From: Codonopsis lanceolata
Lineage: Eukaryota > Streptophyta > Magnoliopsida > Asterales > Campanulaceae
Direction of reading: 5' to 3'
Assembly (NCBI GenBank): GCA_013146195.2
Contig: CM028378.1
Coordinates: forward strand, 11,027,350-11,091,349
Length of the DNA: 64,000 nt
Shown piece after piece: positions 44,361 to 56,361 of the stretch (its first letter is position 1; each line of letters starts with the position of its first letter). The notes under the pieces were generated by a model. The model was not told the DNA's origin. It worked only from the letters and a program-made list of their open reading frames with translations, and ran no database searches. Both the position numbers and the translations under genes were made by a program.

Positions 44361-45610
44361 AATGGCTAAGGTGGTTTGATCGCGTGTCAAATCTAGTCTC
44401 ATGATGGCTATCGGTGTGTGTCACAAAACACCAACTATTAAATTGATTGGTCCGAAATATAAAGGTAGCTCTCGCGGATCCTAAATATTTCTAAAATCAT
44501 TTAATTATTGCTGAAATAATTAAAAACATTAAATTCACAAAATAATAACCAACATGATTATGTACTAAATGAAGAGATAAATTAAATTAAAACACTACAT
44601 TGGACATAGAAAAAATAATTGCATTCCATAATAATTTAAGCATAAACCAATTCCACATTTACAAAATTAATCAACCCAATAAATTATAACAACTATCTAA
44701 AATAAAGATATGAAGAATTAAACTGAGCAAATCGCGTTTCGGGGTTGAAATCATTTGTAGATGCTTCGTTGGCTCTTGATTTGAAGCTCCAAACCTTCAT
44801 TGATGGACAATTAATGGAGGAATGAAATGATTTTGGAGGAAAATGGGGCTGGTGCTCCAATTAGGGCTAAATCCCGAAATGGGGGCTTGTATCTTCACAA
44901 ATGAAGTTGCCAGAGAATAAAATGGGAAGGGAATGGGAACACGAAAACATGGGGGTATTTTGGGAAGCACAAAGGAAAGCTAGGGGCTGAATGGGAAAGG
45001 AAAAAGGGGCTGGGGCATGGCTGGGCACGGGCTGGAAAGGGGAGAGACACGCGGGTCGCTCCAGGGATCAAATGGGTTGGTGCTATGAGAGGGAGTAGGC
45101 CGGATGGCGGGTGAATGGGCTGGAGATGGGCCAGCTTGGACGCGGGTAAAGCAGAGTCCATGGAGCAGCACGCGGTCAGCTTGGTGAGGGGGCGGCATAT
45201 TGTGACAAGTGGCGCCAGCTACAAGGCGACAACCCACATCCCATTTTGCGCCAGCTCCCCTGAACTTTTAATGTTTGCTCCGGTGCCCCTAGGCTTCTGA
45301 TATTTAACGCCGTATTCCAGACCATTTCCAGCTTTTCAGTTTGATCCTTTGTTATCTTTATCAGCCTCCTTTTGCCTTGGAATCTTAACGGACTTAACGA
45401 ACATTGTCCAAATAATTTCCAATTCAACTTTTAAGCCCGGAATCATCTCGAACATCGTGCTAAACACCATATAAAAGCACGATTATGCATGGAAACCTAC
45501 ATTTAGCACAAAAACACAAATAATAATATTTCCAAAGTATAATTAACTCAAAATTAGCACAAAATAACAGAAAATTCCTGGGAAAATTCGTGAAAATATT
45601 GCGCTCATCA
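44361..45610 (-). repeat. Probable LTR fragment of an Athila-like element
   Basis: Read on the minus strand, it begins TGATGAGCGCAATATTTTC at 45610, a start resembling Athila/Calypso-type LTRs, and continues with TTTGTGTTTTTGTGCTAAA and CTTCATTTGTGAAGAT-type sequence. No coding region accompanies it. It sits between the copy C LTR and element F and may be a solo or partial LTR inserted in F. The assignment is from memory of LTR starts and is uncertain. Confidence 0.4.
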
Positions 45611-45825
45611 AATACATCTGGAACGTGCTGAGGAAGCTTGCCATTGAGAGTGCAGTGGGGCGAGTAGGTGTGAGGGTGCATGACTCGTCAAGATGCAACG
45701 TGACTTGATGGAGGAACAGCTTCCGAAGCGTTGCATTAAATGCCCGCGTGCTGAGGGTGACGCCATCTGCCCTTCCAAGCGCCGCTTCGACCTCCGCTTT
45801 TCCCCCAAAACCGAAAACCCTGGCC

Positions 45826-45832
45826 TATAAAA
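45826..45832 (+). promoter_or_regulatory. TATA box of the accessory gene in element F
   Basis: TATAAAA in TGGCCTATAAAAGGCCAC, itself within a small palindrome. It is about 230 bp before a predicted 5' UTR intron (donor GTAAGT at 46059, acceptor TTTTTTGTAG ending 46329), and the ATG starts at the first base of the next exon. Confidence 0.6.
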
Positions 45833-45859
45833 GGCCACTCCTCTCTCCCCTTAAACCTT

Positions 45860-48800
45860 TTACGGTTTCTGAAGATTTGAGAGAAGATTTTTCAAGCTTT
45901 CTGGCGTTCTTGCTGCAATTGCTACGGAGGGATTCCCAGATTCCGGTGATCTTGCTTTTTAACCCCCGTCGTTTGTTTGCTACTGGCGTTCTAAGCCTTC
46001 CATTGGTTCCGTTTCCACATCGGTTATTCCCTGAGAAAGCTCCAATCCAACTCTGACAGTAAGTTTCTTGCCCTTTCTCCTGGTTTGTTCTTCACTTTTT
46101 TGGGTTTGATGAAGTTTTCTAGATTTATTTTCTTCATCTTTATATGTTTCTGGTAAGATCTTTAAGAGTAGAATTGACCCTTAGATAGAGATCGAGGAAA
46201 AGACCAAGTGGTCTTGCGCGCTAGGCGGACATGGACCCTTGGTATACCTAGACTTAGGAAATTTCCCACTTTTGCTTTATCGATTATCCGGGCAGAACAT
46301 TGATTCTTCATCCTCGATCTTTTTTGTAGATGTCTGATATTTCGGAAAACGATCGTGAAGTCTTCAGCTATGGTGGGAAAAATGACTCGTTGAGCAGCGA
46401 GAAGACTCCCCCCCAATTGATTACGAGCCAGAAGAGGGAGAGGAATCCATGGCCGGAGAGGCTGGTCCTGCGCGCGTGGCCCCTCCAATAGTTGATCTGA
46501 TTGACTCCTCCAACGGGCAGGATTTTAGAGAGGAGAGTGTTACCGGTGGCTATACTAGCGGGCTGGGCCTCGAACAACAGGCAGTCAATGCCGAAGACAT
46601 GGTTGGGCAGGTATGGGCCGAGCAAGGAGAGGTGGTTGGAGAGACCTCAGAACCTGATGAAGTCGATGACGTGCCCCTTGCCAGCCACATGAAGAAAACC
46701 GACCGTACCCAAGTGGAAGCCATACTTGAGGGTGAAGCAGACGATGACGACAATATGCCCCTTGCTCGCTGCATCAGAAAAAATGGTCACTCTCAAGTGG
46801 AGGCCACACTTGATGAGGTTGTTGAGGAAGGCGACCATGAGCCCGACTTGTATGTGAATGCCAATGAGAGTCGGTATGCTGCCTACTGGGCCACACTGGA
46901 TACGGTGGATAAGGCGACCGCCTGGCTTACGTCCATTGGGATCGACACCGCTTACTACAGGGTGAGCAAGTTGGACGTGCCCGTTGGTGTCACGCTTTCC
47001 CGCGAACAAGGGAATGAGCTCTTGTTCTTCACCGATTTCTTCTAAGTCGGATTACGCCTTCCGCTGGAGCCCTTCTTAGTGGATTTCTTGCTCGAGACCA
47101 AGGTCGTTCCTTGCAACTTGATGTTGAATACTATTCGAGCGATCACGGCCTTCACAGTTGCTTGCCACCTACTGGGCTTCAAACCAGAAATGTTTTTACT
47201 TTGCAAGTTATTCATCTTCGCACCGAGCTCAGGCGGACGGATTGGAGTGAGGTCCAACTCCAATTTTATGAGGCTCCTACCCGATGTCCTTGGGAAGGTT
47301 GAGGCCTGGGATAGGCGAGTCCTTTTCATCGAGTCATGGGTTGGATGGCCCTTTGCGCCCACAGCAACAGTGAAATAAACATTCCCAAGGTCTCCAAGCA
47401 GGACTTCAGCTCGGGTGAGATTGCCCGCCTGGTGGCATTGAAGGTTGCCGTTGGAGTTGTTGAGGAGAACAAAAAATGGGTCGGCCAACAATTTCTCCTC
47501 GATTGGAAAGAGCTAGTGTGTAACCCGCGAAGTCTGTGCCTGGCCACTGTAATGCGAGCAGAAGTCCCTGGGGTGGAGCCCCTCTTAATTCACGTTCCTG
47601 AGAGACCCCATCCATACTGGGGAGATTGCCACGGGCAGATGTTCAAGCGCGAATGCGTAGAGTGTCAACGGTTAGGCCCCGACGTGAACTGACGGCCAGC
47701 TTATAAGGACCAGAACGGTTGTTAATTAATTGTGAACCTGCTTCAATTTCTATTTTGATCAACCTTTAATTTGTAGCAGTACTGATCGTGCCTTGTCTTG
47801 TTTCAGGGATGAAGAATTTGGCGATGCTGAAGAATAGTTAGAAGTAGGCTGATCAGCGGGTAGCCGATCGATATGAAGGCCAATGAGCCCATGGCCTTGC
47901 CCAAGGTCCCCTTCTGTCCACCAGCAAAGAAAGCCCCGGCCTCGGGCAGGGCCTCGAGTCCGGTTAAGAAGACGGTGGCCCCCAAAGTTGTTGCCCTTGT
48001 GGTCGTCGTGGTTGTTATTGATAAGGCCGCCAAATCCCTAGCTGCCAACATCTTTGTGGTCCCCGGTGCTAAGGGTGCCAAGGCCGCGGGTAAAAGAAAG
48101 AAGAGTCCCTTTCCTCCCCCTACCTGGACTATCCGCCCGGGGGGTCGAGCTCTGATCCCATTTTGTCTGCCCCTACTCAAAGCGGGGTAGCTACTTGGAG
48201 GCAGGCCGGTTTTGAAATGCCCACTACCACCAGCGCTGCCCGGGCGCTAGTGAAGGAAATCTCCGAGGATGCCCCTATGTTGGGGGGCTTAGATCTGCAT
48301 GCTCGTGGGAGCCTGGGGGATCTGGTGGGCAAAGGCATCATAGAGAGGGCCATGCATGATGGCCAAGCACGGGATCGAGATACCGCAGGCCACGTCTTGG
48401 TCGAAAATATGGGCCTCTACCTGAGCAAGGTAAAATAGACTGCAACCTGACGTCTCTCTTCCTCTTTATCCGCTCTTTAGTCTTTTTCCCGGGTTAACCG
48501 GTTTTGCGCTTTGTCTGCAGATTGCCTCAACTTGTACCAACTTATATGACATGTACAACGAAGACATGGAAGCTCGCAAAAAGGTGGGGGCTGACTATAA
48601 TGCCCTTGAGGGCTTGTTGAAGGAGAAGGTTGAGCAGGTGGCCACTTTGGCCGACCAACTGGAGACCAATGATGCAGCTACCAAGAAGAAAGAAGCCGAG
48701 TTACTCGAGCGGAACTTGTTGCTGGTCGCCCAGAATAGCACTTTCGTTGTTAAGAAGTCTGAGTTGGTGGGCCAGATGAAGAAAAATCAGGTCGATCTAG

Positions 48801-49420
48801 AGAAGGGGAAGGATTCTCTCGTCGCGATCACAAAACAGAGGGACTCACTGCAGGTGGAGCGGGATGCTCTGAAGATGCATGCCATCAAGGATGCCAACTT
48901 GGTGACTGATTTGATGGCTAAGCTGTCCGTTGCCAAGGAGACGGTGGTGGAGGACTTAAAGGGCTCCTCGGCCTTCGAAGATGCTGTGGATACGGCCATT
49001 GTGCCCTATTTCGTGCGTGGCACTAATCATATCTTGAGGATGCTCGCAGGCCATGGCGGGGTGGGGATGAAGACAACGGCCAAATGGGTTGTGCTCGACC
49101 CGTACACCGACTCTGCCCGCCAATTTCATCATCTGGTCCCTTTTACCAAGGATGAACTGGAAACACTTGCCAAGGGCGACGAAGAGGCTGGGCGTGCACC
49201 TTGGATCCCTCCTACCCCCTTGGATGTGAACATCTGCTCACTGATCCAGGCCTTGGAATATGAGGATGAAACACTGAAAGAGAGCGAGTAGATGGAGGCG
49301 GAAGCTGTGACCAAGGCTGCCGAAGATGAAGTTGCTCGGCGATAGTTGAACCTCCTGTAAGAGATGCAATACCGGGCCAGTGCTAAGGATCTTCCTCCCC
49401 CTTCAGAGCTGGCTTAGGCT
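45860..49420 (+). pseudogene. Accessory gene antisense to element F: gypsy-type transposon domain plus coiled coil
   Basis: Exons: untranslated about 45860-46058; 46330-47692 (ATG at 46330); 47807-48429 (acceptor TGTTTCAG, donor GTAAAA); 48521 to 49291 or 49420 (acceptor GTCTGCAG). The exon 3/4 join is in phase (YLSK then IASTCTNLYDMY). Residues after the acidic N-terminus hold VGLRLPLEPFLVDFLLE and ITAFTVACHLLGFKPEM, the pattern of the Pfam 'putative gypsy type transposon' family. The last exon is a long coiled coil (EQVATLADQLETNDAATKKK) and ends in a Gly/His-containing domain. Defects: a one-base shift in a C run near 46408, an in-frame TAA near 47043, a frameshift near 47340 and a TAG at 49289 with coding-like sequence beyond. 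Function unknown. Confidence 0.65.
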
Positions 49421-50304
49421 AGGAGTGTCATTTTTTCTCGGCCTGCGTGCCATCCGTTTTTAGTTCCCATTGTAATCCTTTTCCATTGATGAATAGAGAA
49501 CATCATTTTGATAATTGCTCCTTTAATTGTGTTTTGCCTGCACTTTGTTTAGCACTAGAATGTATGTGTATGAAATTGATCATAACAGGCATGATTCAAA
49601 CAGAACTAACTTGGCATGCAAAACTCGTGCAATTTTTAACTTAAAAATAATAAGGCTAGTTAAGCAAGCATATTATTCAAGTTTAGAAGGTACACAGGCA
49701 TACGTTCTTACCTGGATTAAGTGCTTGGGTCTGGCCAAGGCTTTAGGCGGGCCGAACATTGGTATCTGCCCGGTATAAGTGCTTGGTTCTAGCCAAGGCT
49801 TTAAGCGGGCATGGCCCCTATCTCCCTGGGGCGAGCATCCTGAAGACTGCCTAGTGGGCATGGCCCACTCTGAACGGCAACCAATAACCGGGCACGGCCC
49901 TGCCCGACGTTAATATGTCGGAACGGTTGTTAGTATGTTAACTGGGTATAGAGATATACGACTAACAGTGTTGCTCGGTCACTATAGGAATCCGAGGTAG
50001 TTAGCCCTACCTTGTGGGCATGGCCCCTACCGCTTGGCGGGCATCCTAGTACGTGAATCGGGCATGGTCCTATCTTGTTCACGGAGAGGGTAAGATATGT
50101 CCATAAATACTAGGGTATAGTGGAAGGTTGACCGGGCCGTTCGACTGGTGAGCAGATTTAGCCAAGCAATCCAAAAACAATGGATAAATGACAAATAGAT
50201 AACTCTAATGAACAAATATAAGGAAACTTGCCTTTTATTTATCAATGATAGTGACCCTCAACATGACTGAGGGTCTTGCCAGTTTGCATATTGACGACTG
50301 GTTC
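49421..50304. other. Convergent zone between accessory gene and pol of element F
   Basis: Both genes end here tail to tail. The zone holds GGGCATGGCCC-like motifs at 49807, 49856, 49890, 50016 and 50060, in a GC-rich segment with repeated CTTGGNYYNGCCAAGGCTTT (about 49728-49806). Two similar motifs occur in the element's LTR (56866, 56955). Confidence 0.55.
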
Positions 50305-51634
50305 AGTGATAGTACTTTTTTAAATGATCGGTGTGCTAGGGATGCTTCAGGTCCGTGGCTTCGTGTGTCTGTAAGGTGTAGGTGTCTTCTCTGATTATGC
50401 CAGTAACTTGAAAAGGCCTTTCCTAGTTAGGAGAGAGTTTTCCCTTTTCTGCTTGGTGACCGGTGGCTTCGATTTTTCTAAGTATCCAGTCTCCGATCAT
50501 GAATGCTCTTCATCGGACTCTTTTGTCATGGTGAGCCTTTGCTCGCTGCTTATAGTTGAACCATCCTTAGTTGCGCATCTAGCCTTCTTTCATCGAGCAT
50601 GTCAAGGTCTATCGCTCGGGAAAGTTAATTTTCTGCTCACTGTAGTGCGAAACTCGGTATCTAGGCAAGACCATTTCTACAGGGATCATTGCTTTAGATC
50701 CGTAGGTAAGCGTGAACAGAGTTTCCCCGGTTGGACCCCGGACAATGGTTCTGATTGCCCACAAGGCCGACTATAGCTCTTCTGCCCATTTCCCAGCTTG
50801 CCCCTCTAGGTTTCTTTTGAGTGCATACAATACTTGTTTGTTCCCGGCCTCTGCTTGGCCATTGCCTTGTGGGTAAGCGGCGGATGATTGCCAATGCTTG
50901 ACGCCCAGGCGAGCACATGGTCAGAAATGATTGCTCGTGGAAGACCGAACCAGCACCACACTTGATCATGGACAAATTTAAGGACATTTACCCCAGAAAT
51001 CTTGTCCAGTTGCTTTGCTTCGATCCACTTGGTGAAATAGTCGATAGTGACAACCACGTACTTGTACTTGTATTGTGCTAGGGGAAAAGAACTGATAATA
51101 TTGATTCCCCACATGTCGAACGGCCAGGCTGCAACTACCGGGGTTTGCATAGTAGAGGGTAGCCTTGGTATGTCTGCGTATCGCTGGCATTTGTCACACC
51201 CGCGGACATATTTCTCATCATCTCTTCTAAGGGTAATCCTGTAGTATCCTGCGCAGAATCTTTTCTGCTAGAGCTCGGGTGCCCGGATGGCCACCACACT
51301 CTCTTTCGTGGACCTCGTACAGAACGCCCTCGGTTAATTCTGGGGGAACACAGCGAAGCATAGGTCTAACCATAGATCGCTTGTATAGGATTCCCCTTAC
51401 TACCGAGTAGCGACAAGCTTGGCTCCGGATTGTTGTGGCCTTGACTTTTTCTACGGGCTGAATTCCTTGCTCGATGTAGTCCTTGTAGTCGTCAATCCAG
51501 CTCCTCACCGCTGGCTCAATGTCCATTACCACTGGTCTTTTAATGGCCAGAGTTTCCAAGTGCTCGATCATGACTGGCGGATTTAGTAGTGCTAGATTCA
51601 CCTTTGCGATCTTGGATAAGTAATCTGCTCGCAT
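50305..51634 (-). pseudogene. pol: Integrase of element F
   Basis: The H2C2 zinc region is HERECGGHPGTRALAEKIL with GCDKCQRY (about 51300-51180). In the core, the first catalytic Asp region reads WGINIISSFPLAQ, with Asn where Asp is expected. The second reads AIISDH with the usual NG lost. The third region is frameshifted (AYPQGNGQAE is only recoverable in another frame). The C-terminal part (WAIRTIVRGPTGETLFTLTY, then WILRKIEATG and DHLKKYYH) runs to a stop near 50305. Catalytically dead. Confidence 0.8.
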
Positions 51635-51649
51635 GTTGTCAGCTCGATC

Positions 51650-52140
51650 AATTCTAGTGATCTCCTAGAACTTGAAATTCTTCAAGATTTCCTTGACAAG
51701 CTCGCAGTATTTGACCAAGGAATGGTGGTGCACCATGTACTCCCCTTGGTTCAATACTAGTTGTGAATCCGAGTACACTATGACCGCTTCAACGCCCATA
51801 TTGGCTGCGAGCTCGAGGCCAGCGATGATTGCTTCATATTCGGCCACGTTATTGGAAGCAGGGAACTTGAATTGGAGGGCTAATTCGAACTCCGTGATCT
51901 GCTTGGGAGCTATGAGAAGGATGCCGGCTCCGCTCCCGACTTTGCTCACTGCCTCGTCCACATAAAGGTCCCAACAATAGGCCGACTGAGGCTAAGGAAG
52001 ATGTTCGTGCCCGTACTCTGTTGGTTGTTGAGCTTCAGATTCCTCTTGCTGAGTAAAGCTTGTATCTACTAAGAAGTCAGCCAAGGCTTCGGCTTTGATT
52101 GCCCGTATGGGCAAGTAGTCGATGTGGAATTCAGTTAGCT
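51650..52140 (-). pseudogene. pol: Second RNase H-like domain of element F
   Basis: WDLYVDEAVSKVGSGAGILL carries the first Asp, NNVAEYEAIIAGLELA the Glu, VYSDSQLV the second Asp, and NMRADYLSK the last Asp beyond an in-frame stop at about 51665. This is the additional RNase H (RVT_3 type) next to integrase that distinguishes Tat elements. Stops precede and follow the open segment (51961-51665). Confidence 0.75.
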
Positions 52141-52147
52141 CGATTGA

Positions 52148-53557
52148 CTAGTTGAGTAGTCTACCTGATGATACGGGCTTGTGGAGGATTTTGCGCAGTG
52201 GCGCGTCTGTGTATACTATGATTACATGTGCAGAAAAATAAGCCTTTAGCTTTCGGGCAGCTATGACAAGCGAGTAAGCTAATTTTTCTACATTAAAATA
52301 ACGACCCTCAATAGGACTGAGGGCCTTTGATACATAATACACATGTTTTTGAATTCCTACCTCCTCTCTAACTAAAACAGCGGCAACATCCTGGTCTGTG
52401 ACCGCTAGATGCACATATAAAGGCTCCACGGGTATGGGGCTGCTAAGGAGTGGAGGATTGCCAAGATATTCCCTGAACTGCTCGAGGGCTCTGGAACATT
52501 CTTCGTTCCATTCGAACCCTTTGCTGCCGCGCAAGATCTTGAAGAACGGAAGGCACTTGTCCGCTGACCGGGAGATGAAGCGACCAAGGGCGATGATTCT
52601 GTCGTTTAGTGGTTGGATGTGCTTGATGCAATAAGGCTGCTCCATCTCGAGTAAAGCATGGATCTTCTCCAGATTTGCCTCTATCCCACGCTGGTTGACC
52701 ATAAATCCGAGAAATTTCCCTGCTCGGACCCCGAACGCGCACTTGCTCGGATTCAGCTTCATATTGTGTTTGTGCAGATTGGCAAATGTTTCTACGAGGT
52801 CTAGAGTATGGTCGTGGCCTCTGGTTTTGATTACCATGTCATCGATGTAGGCCTCCATGTTTCTGCCGAGCTGGGAGCCAAAGACCTTGTTGACCATGCG
52901 TTGATAAGTGGCCCCTGCATTTTTCAGTCCAAAGGGCATCATCTTATAGCAGTAAAGGCCCCCGGCTGCCCAGAAAGCTATTTTGGCTTTGTCTTGCTCG
53001 TTCATTCTTACTTGGTGGTACCCTGAGTACGCATCCAGAAATCTTAGCATTTCAAACCCGGCCATGGCATATACGAGCACGTCGATGCGTGGCAGCGGGT
53101 AGCAATCTTTCGGGCAGGCTTTGTTAAGGTTCATGAAGTCAACGCACATGTGCCATTTGTCGTTGGCTTTTTTGACCATCACCACATTGGCCAGCCAGGT
53201 CGGGTACTGGATCTCTTCGATGATGTCGGCCTTCAAGAGCTTTTCAACCTTTGTCTTGATCGCTGCACTTTTCTCGGGGGAGTACTGCCTTGGTCGCTAT
53301 TGAATGGGTCGAAAAGTTGGATCGACATTCAAGTCATGGCGAGCAATGCTTTCACTGATTCTATGCATATCCTCAACGGTCCATACGAACACATCAAGGC
53401 TGCTCTTGAGCAATTCGATCAATTTTCCCCGAGCTTCAGGAGGCATGGCCTTCCAGAATTTAATTTTTTGCTCGGGATAAGCAGGGTTGATGATGATCTC
53501 TTTCATTCCGCCCTTTTGTTGGATCTCGGGTTCGTCTCGAACTTGCAAAGTATCCAT
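52148..53557 (-). pseudogene. pol: Reverse transcriptase and first RNase H of element F
   Basis: The RT-upstream region (FVWTVEDMHRISESIARHDL) is separated by one in-frame stop (53297) from a 362-residue open frame. The palm has VDFMNLNKACPKDCYPLPRI, FLDAYSGYHQV, MMPFGLKNAGATYQRMV and the catalytic YIDDMVIKT. Thumb/connection follow (ALGRFISRSADKCLPFF). RNase H begins HLAVTDQDVAAVLVREE and ends at KAYFSAHVIIVYTD. The RT motifs are all present, so this is the best preserved enzyme in the window. Confidence 0.88.
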
Positions 53558-53620
53558 TTCAATGTCTTGTGCCTCGGGACACCGGGACTTACGCCTAGAG
53601 TTTGTTGGTGCTGGAGTGTG

Positions 53621-54184
53621 CTAGGCCTCGTCAACCTGCATCAGTACCGCTATTCCAGATGCTTTCCCAAGCTCAATATTGTTAATTGAGATCGGGCTCG
53701 GTGTGATGCTAGTAGCGGGTTTCTTCTCAAGAGTTGTGGCTGTTTGCTCGAGAATGTCCACGATCAGCCTCTGTTTCTTCCTTTGGGAATCTCGGACATA
53801 CCCTCGTATTGCCCGTGGCTTACTGTTGAGAATCCCCACTCTAGCCTCAGTGTAGAACTTAGCCTTTTGGTGGGGAATGGAAGTGACCATCTGAAACTTG
53901 GCCATGGCCGGGGCACCCAGGGTGCAGTTGCAGGCGGATTTGAGATCAATCACCAGAAAAGTAATCATCTCTGTTCGCGTTTGAGCCTCGTCTCCCATGA
54001 AGACCTCCAACTCGATGGTGCCCTTGACACTCACTTGATGGTTGGTGAACCCTTCAAGCTTCCCCAGATAAGGCTTGAGCCTGGTGTCTGACAACTCTAA
54101 CCCCTTGAAGCAGGAGTAGTACATGATGTCTCTACATGCCCTAGTGTCCAGCAGCACTCTATGTACTTGCCAATTTTTTACCAC
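53621..54184 (-). pseudogene. pol: Aspartic protease region of element F
   Basis: The open 187-residue segment begins NWQVHRVLLDTRACRDIMYY. The active-site triplet DTG is DTR here, which should inactivate it. The flap and C-terminal motif region (EMITFLVIDLKSACNCTLG, where most relatives have a YN-type loop) follow. The C-terminal tail links to the RT region. Confidence 0.75.
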
Positions 54185-54516
54185 ACAGGAAATAACTAGA
54201 AGTTGCTCGGATGCTAGAGATGTGCTCGCTAGCTCGCTGCGGGTGAAGTAGATACTGGGCTCACCTACTCGCTATCTTCTTTGAAGAGTACATGGCCTTA
54301 GGCGAGGGAGTATATATGCTTCCATATCGAGTATTGGGCGAGAGCTCTTCATGGATCACATTAACTACCCCAGAATCGAGGGGCACGGCCACCTCTTCCT
54401 CTTGGGGGCCTCCTTTGTCGGTCATTATTTGCATTGTTGCCCGCTCCACGATCCCTTTGAAGCGATCCAATTTACTGCATTAATCAACCGTATTTCTCGC
54501 TTGACACATTGCATTC

Positions 54517-56276
54517 CTACGTTGTATGGCTGCTACCATGATGGTAATCACAATACTTCATGTTGTCCCTGGTATGAGTGAGCTCAGGGTCAAGCGAGTA
54601 GGGAACTGGCAAAGCATCCCCAATCTGGAACATGATCTCCTCGTAGGTAGTGTTCAGCGGGGTGAATTGTAATTCATTGAATCTTTGTCCAGGAGTTGAT
54701 GTGCGCTTCATGTCTCTGCTTTCGGGAGGTTATTCCCCACGGCTCTAGTCGGTTGGCATGGCCAGTCTTAAGTCTTGTCTTTGTTCTTGGGCTTGTCGCC
54801 CTTGACATTCTCAGTCGAGCAGAAGAGGTGGGAGTTGGCCAATATTTCTCCCTTTGAGGCATTCGGATTCATAGCCATCATTGTTTTCAAGAGGCCGGCT
54901 CTCATATTATTTACGTAGCAGAACGTGATGTCGGGATCACTGGTAGTCGTTACCTGATCGAGCATCTCCTTGAACCTTTTTAAGTAGCTGATGTATGACT
55001 CGTGATCACCCTGCTTGATCTTATTGAGATCAAATCTGTTTTTGGGCGTGGGACCTGTTGTGCCAAACTCCTCCAAGAACTTTTCTCGAAGCATCTCCCA
55101 GCTGCCAATCGATCCCCGGGGGACTCTGCCCAACCACGCCTGTGCTTTTCACGAAGAGCACCCTCAAATGCTTTCGCATCTTTAGAGCCTCCACGTCGGT
55201 GACCATCGGTTGTGCCTCGAATGATGCAGGCCGATCACTTGCCGCGTCTTCCCAAAATACTTTTCGAACTATGGAAAGATGACTCCTTACGGGTGGCGCG
55301 TTCTCGATTTAGGTGAGCGGATGCCCTCCAGTGCCGGAGCTCTATTGGGCTTAGCCCACGGCTAAGCGGCCATTTGTTTGCCCATGTCTCGCTTCATGGC
55401 CTCCATCCGCTCGGACAGTTGTTTTTCTGCGTCCACGGTGAGTTTGGACAAGTGGGCGGGTCGCCCGGCTACTTGTGGCCGGTTCTAGGCAAAAGGTTGG
55501 TTCATCTGAAGCTTCCGCTTCTCGCTCAACTCGTGGCTTGTGCCTAGGCTGGGATGACTCTCCCTCTACATATTCACGGGCTTTGCGATGACTGTGGCTC
55601 TCAACCCAGGCATGGTGATCTTGTCTACGATGATGCTTGTGGGAAAGATTCTGGCGGCTGTATCTACTTTCTGCCTGATCATCTGTCTTCTGCATTTCAT
55701 TGGCTTGCTTTGAGGGTACATGAATGACAGAAGGAATCCGTTGGCTCGGAGCTAGCAAAGGTTGGGAGGCCTGGCCATCACCAACAAGTGTTGGATTGCT
55801 GAGAACGAGTAGAGCCAAATCTGCAACTTGAACCAGGGCATGGCCCAAGGCGAGCAATTGCTGATTGAGTACATACATCTTGTTGTAATACACCGCTTGG
55901 ATTTGCAGAGCAGTGCCTGTTGGTTAGGGGTTTGCCGAGGCTGGCTAACTTGACTTCCCTGACCATTTTCCTGCTGATGGTTCAGTTGAATCCTTAAGTC
56001 TTGAGCACGAGCATCCCTCTGCTTGTTGATGACTTGGCGAGCATCTCGCTGGCTTGTTTGATTCTGGCTAGCATGATGAGACAGCTGCTCCTCAACATAA
56101 GGGACATTTTCATCGTGAGCCGCGTTCCATGCCACGACCTTTTGATTCCTTGTTTGGACCCCTTGGGGAGCCCTTGGTGGCAAGTCCCCAAGTGGTGGGT
56201 TGTTGTTTCCAGCCAGATGGCTGTCAGCCTGGTGGTGGCTAATGATGACGTGATGCTTGCTTCCCTTGCCAGCCAT
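54517..56276 (-). pseudogene. gag: gag of element F, frameshifted
   Basis: Starts at the 56276 Met (MAGKGSKHHVIISHHQ) with a Gln/Asn/His-rich N-terminus, shifts frame near 55890 to a basic RHKPRVEREAEASD segment, and shifts again before the capsid core at 55133-54768. The core has PRGSIGSWEMLREKFLEEFG, LNKIKQGDHESYISYLKRFK and FCYVNNMRAGLL. The C-terminal knuckle-like KYCDYHHGSSHTT lies at about 54560-54520. Confidence 0.75.
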
Positions 56277-56340
56277 TACAATAACACATATTTTGAGAAT
56301 CTTACCGGAAAACCTTGAAGAAAGTTTTGAAACTTAAAAT

Positions 56341-56358
56341 TTCCTGGCAACGGAACCA
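56341..56358 (-). other. Primer-binding site of element F
   Basis: On the minus strand TGGTTCCGTTGCCAGGAA, a few bases after the LTR end. It resembles TGGCGCCGTTGCCGGGGA, complementary to the 3' end of plant tRNA-Asp and typical of Tat/Athila elements, with four differences. Placed by position and similarity. Confidence 0.6.
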
Positions 56359-56361
56359 AAC

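Noticed and set aside
46550..47009. Minus-strand ORFs over the element F accessory gene
   Set aside because: The plus-strand frame has family motifs, a TATA box and splice signals; the minus frames have none.
52398..53689. Plus-strand ORFs opposite the RT of element F
   Set aside because: Shadow frames of the minus-strand RT and protease, which carry the catalytic motifs.
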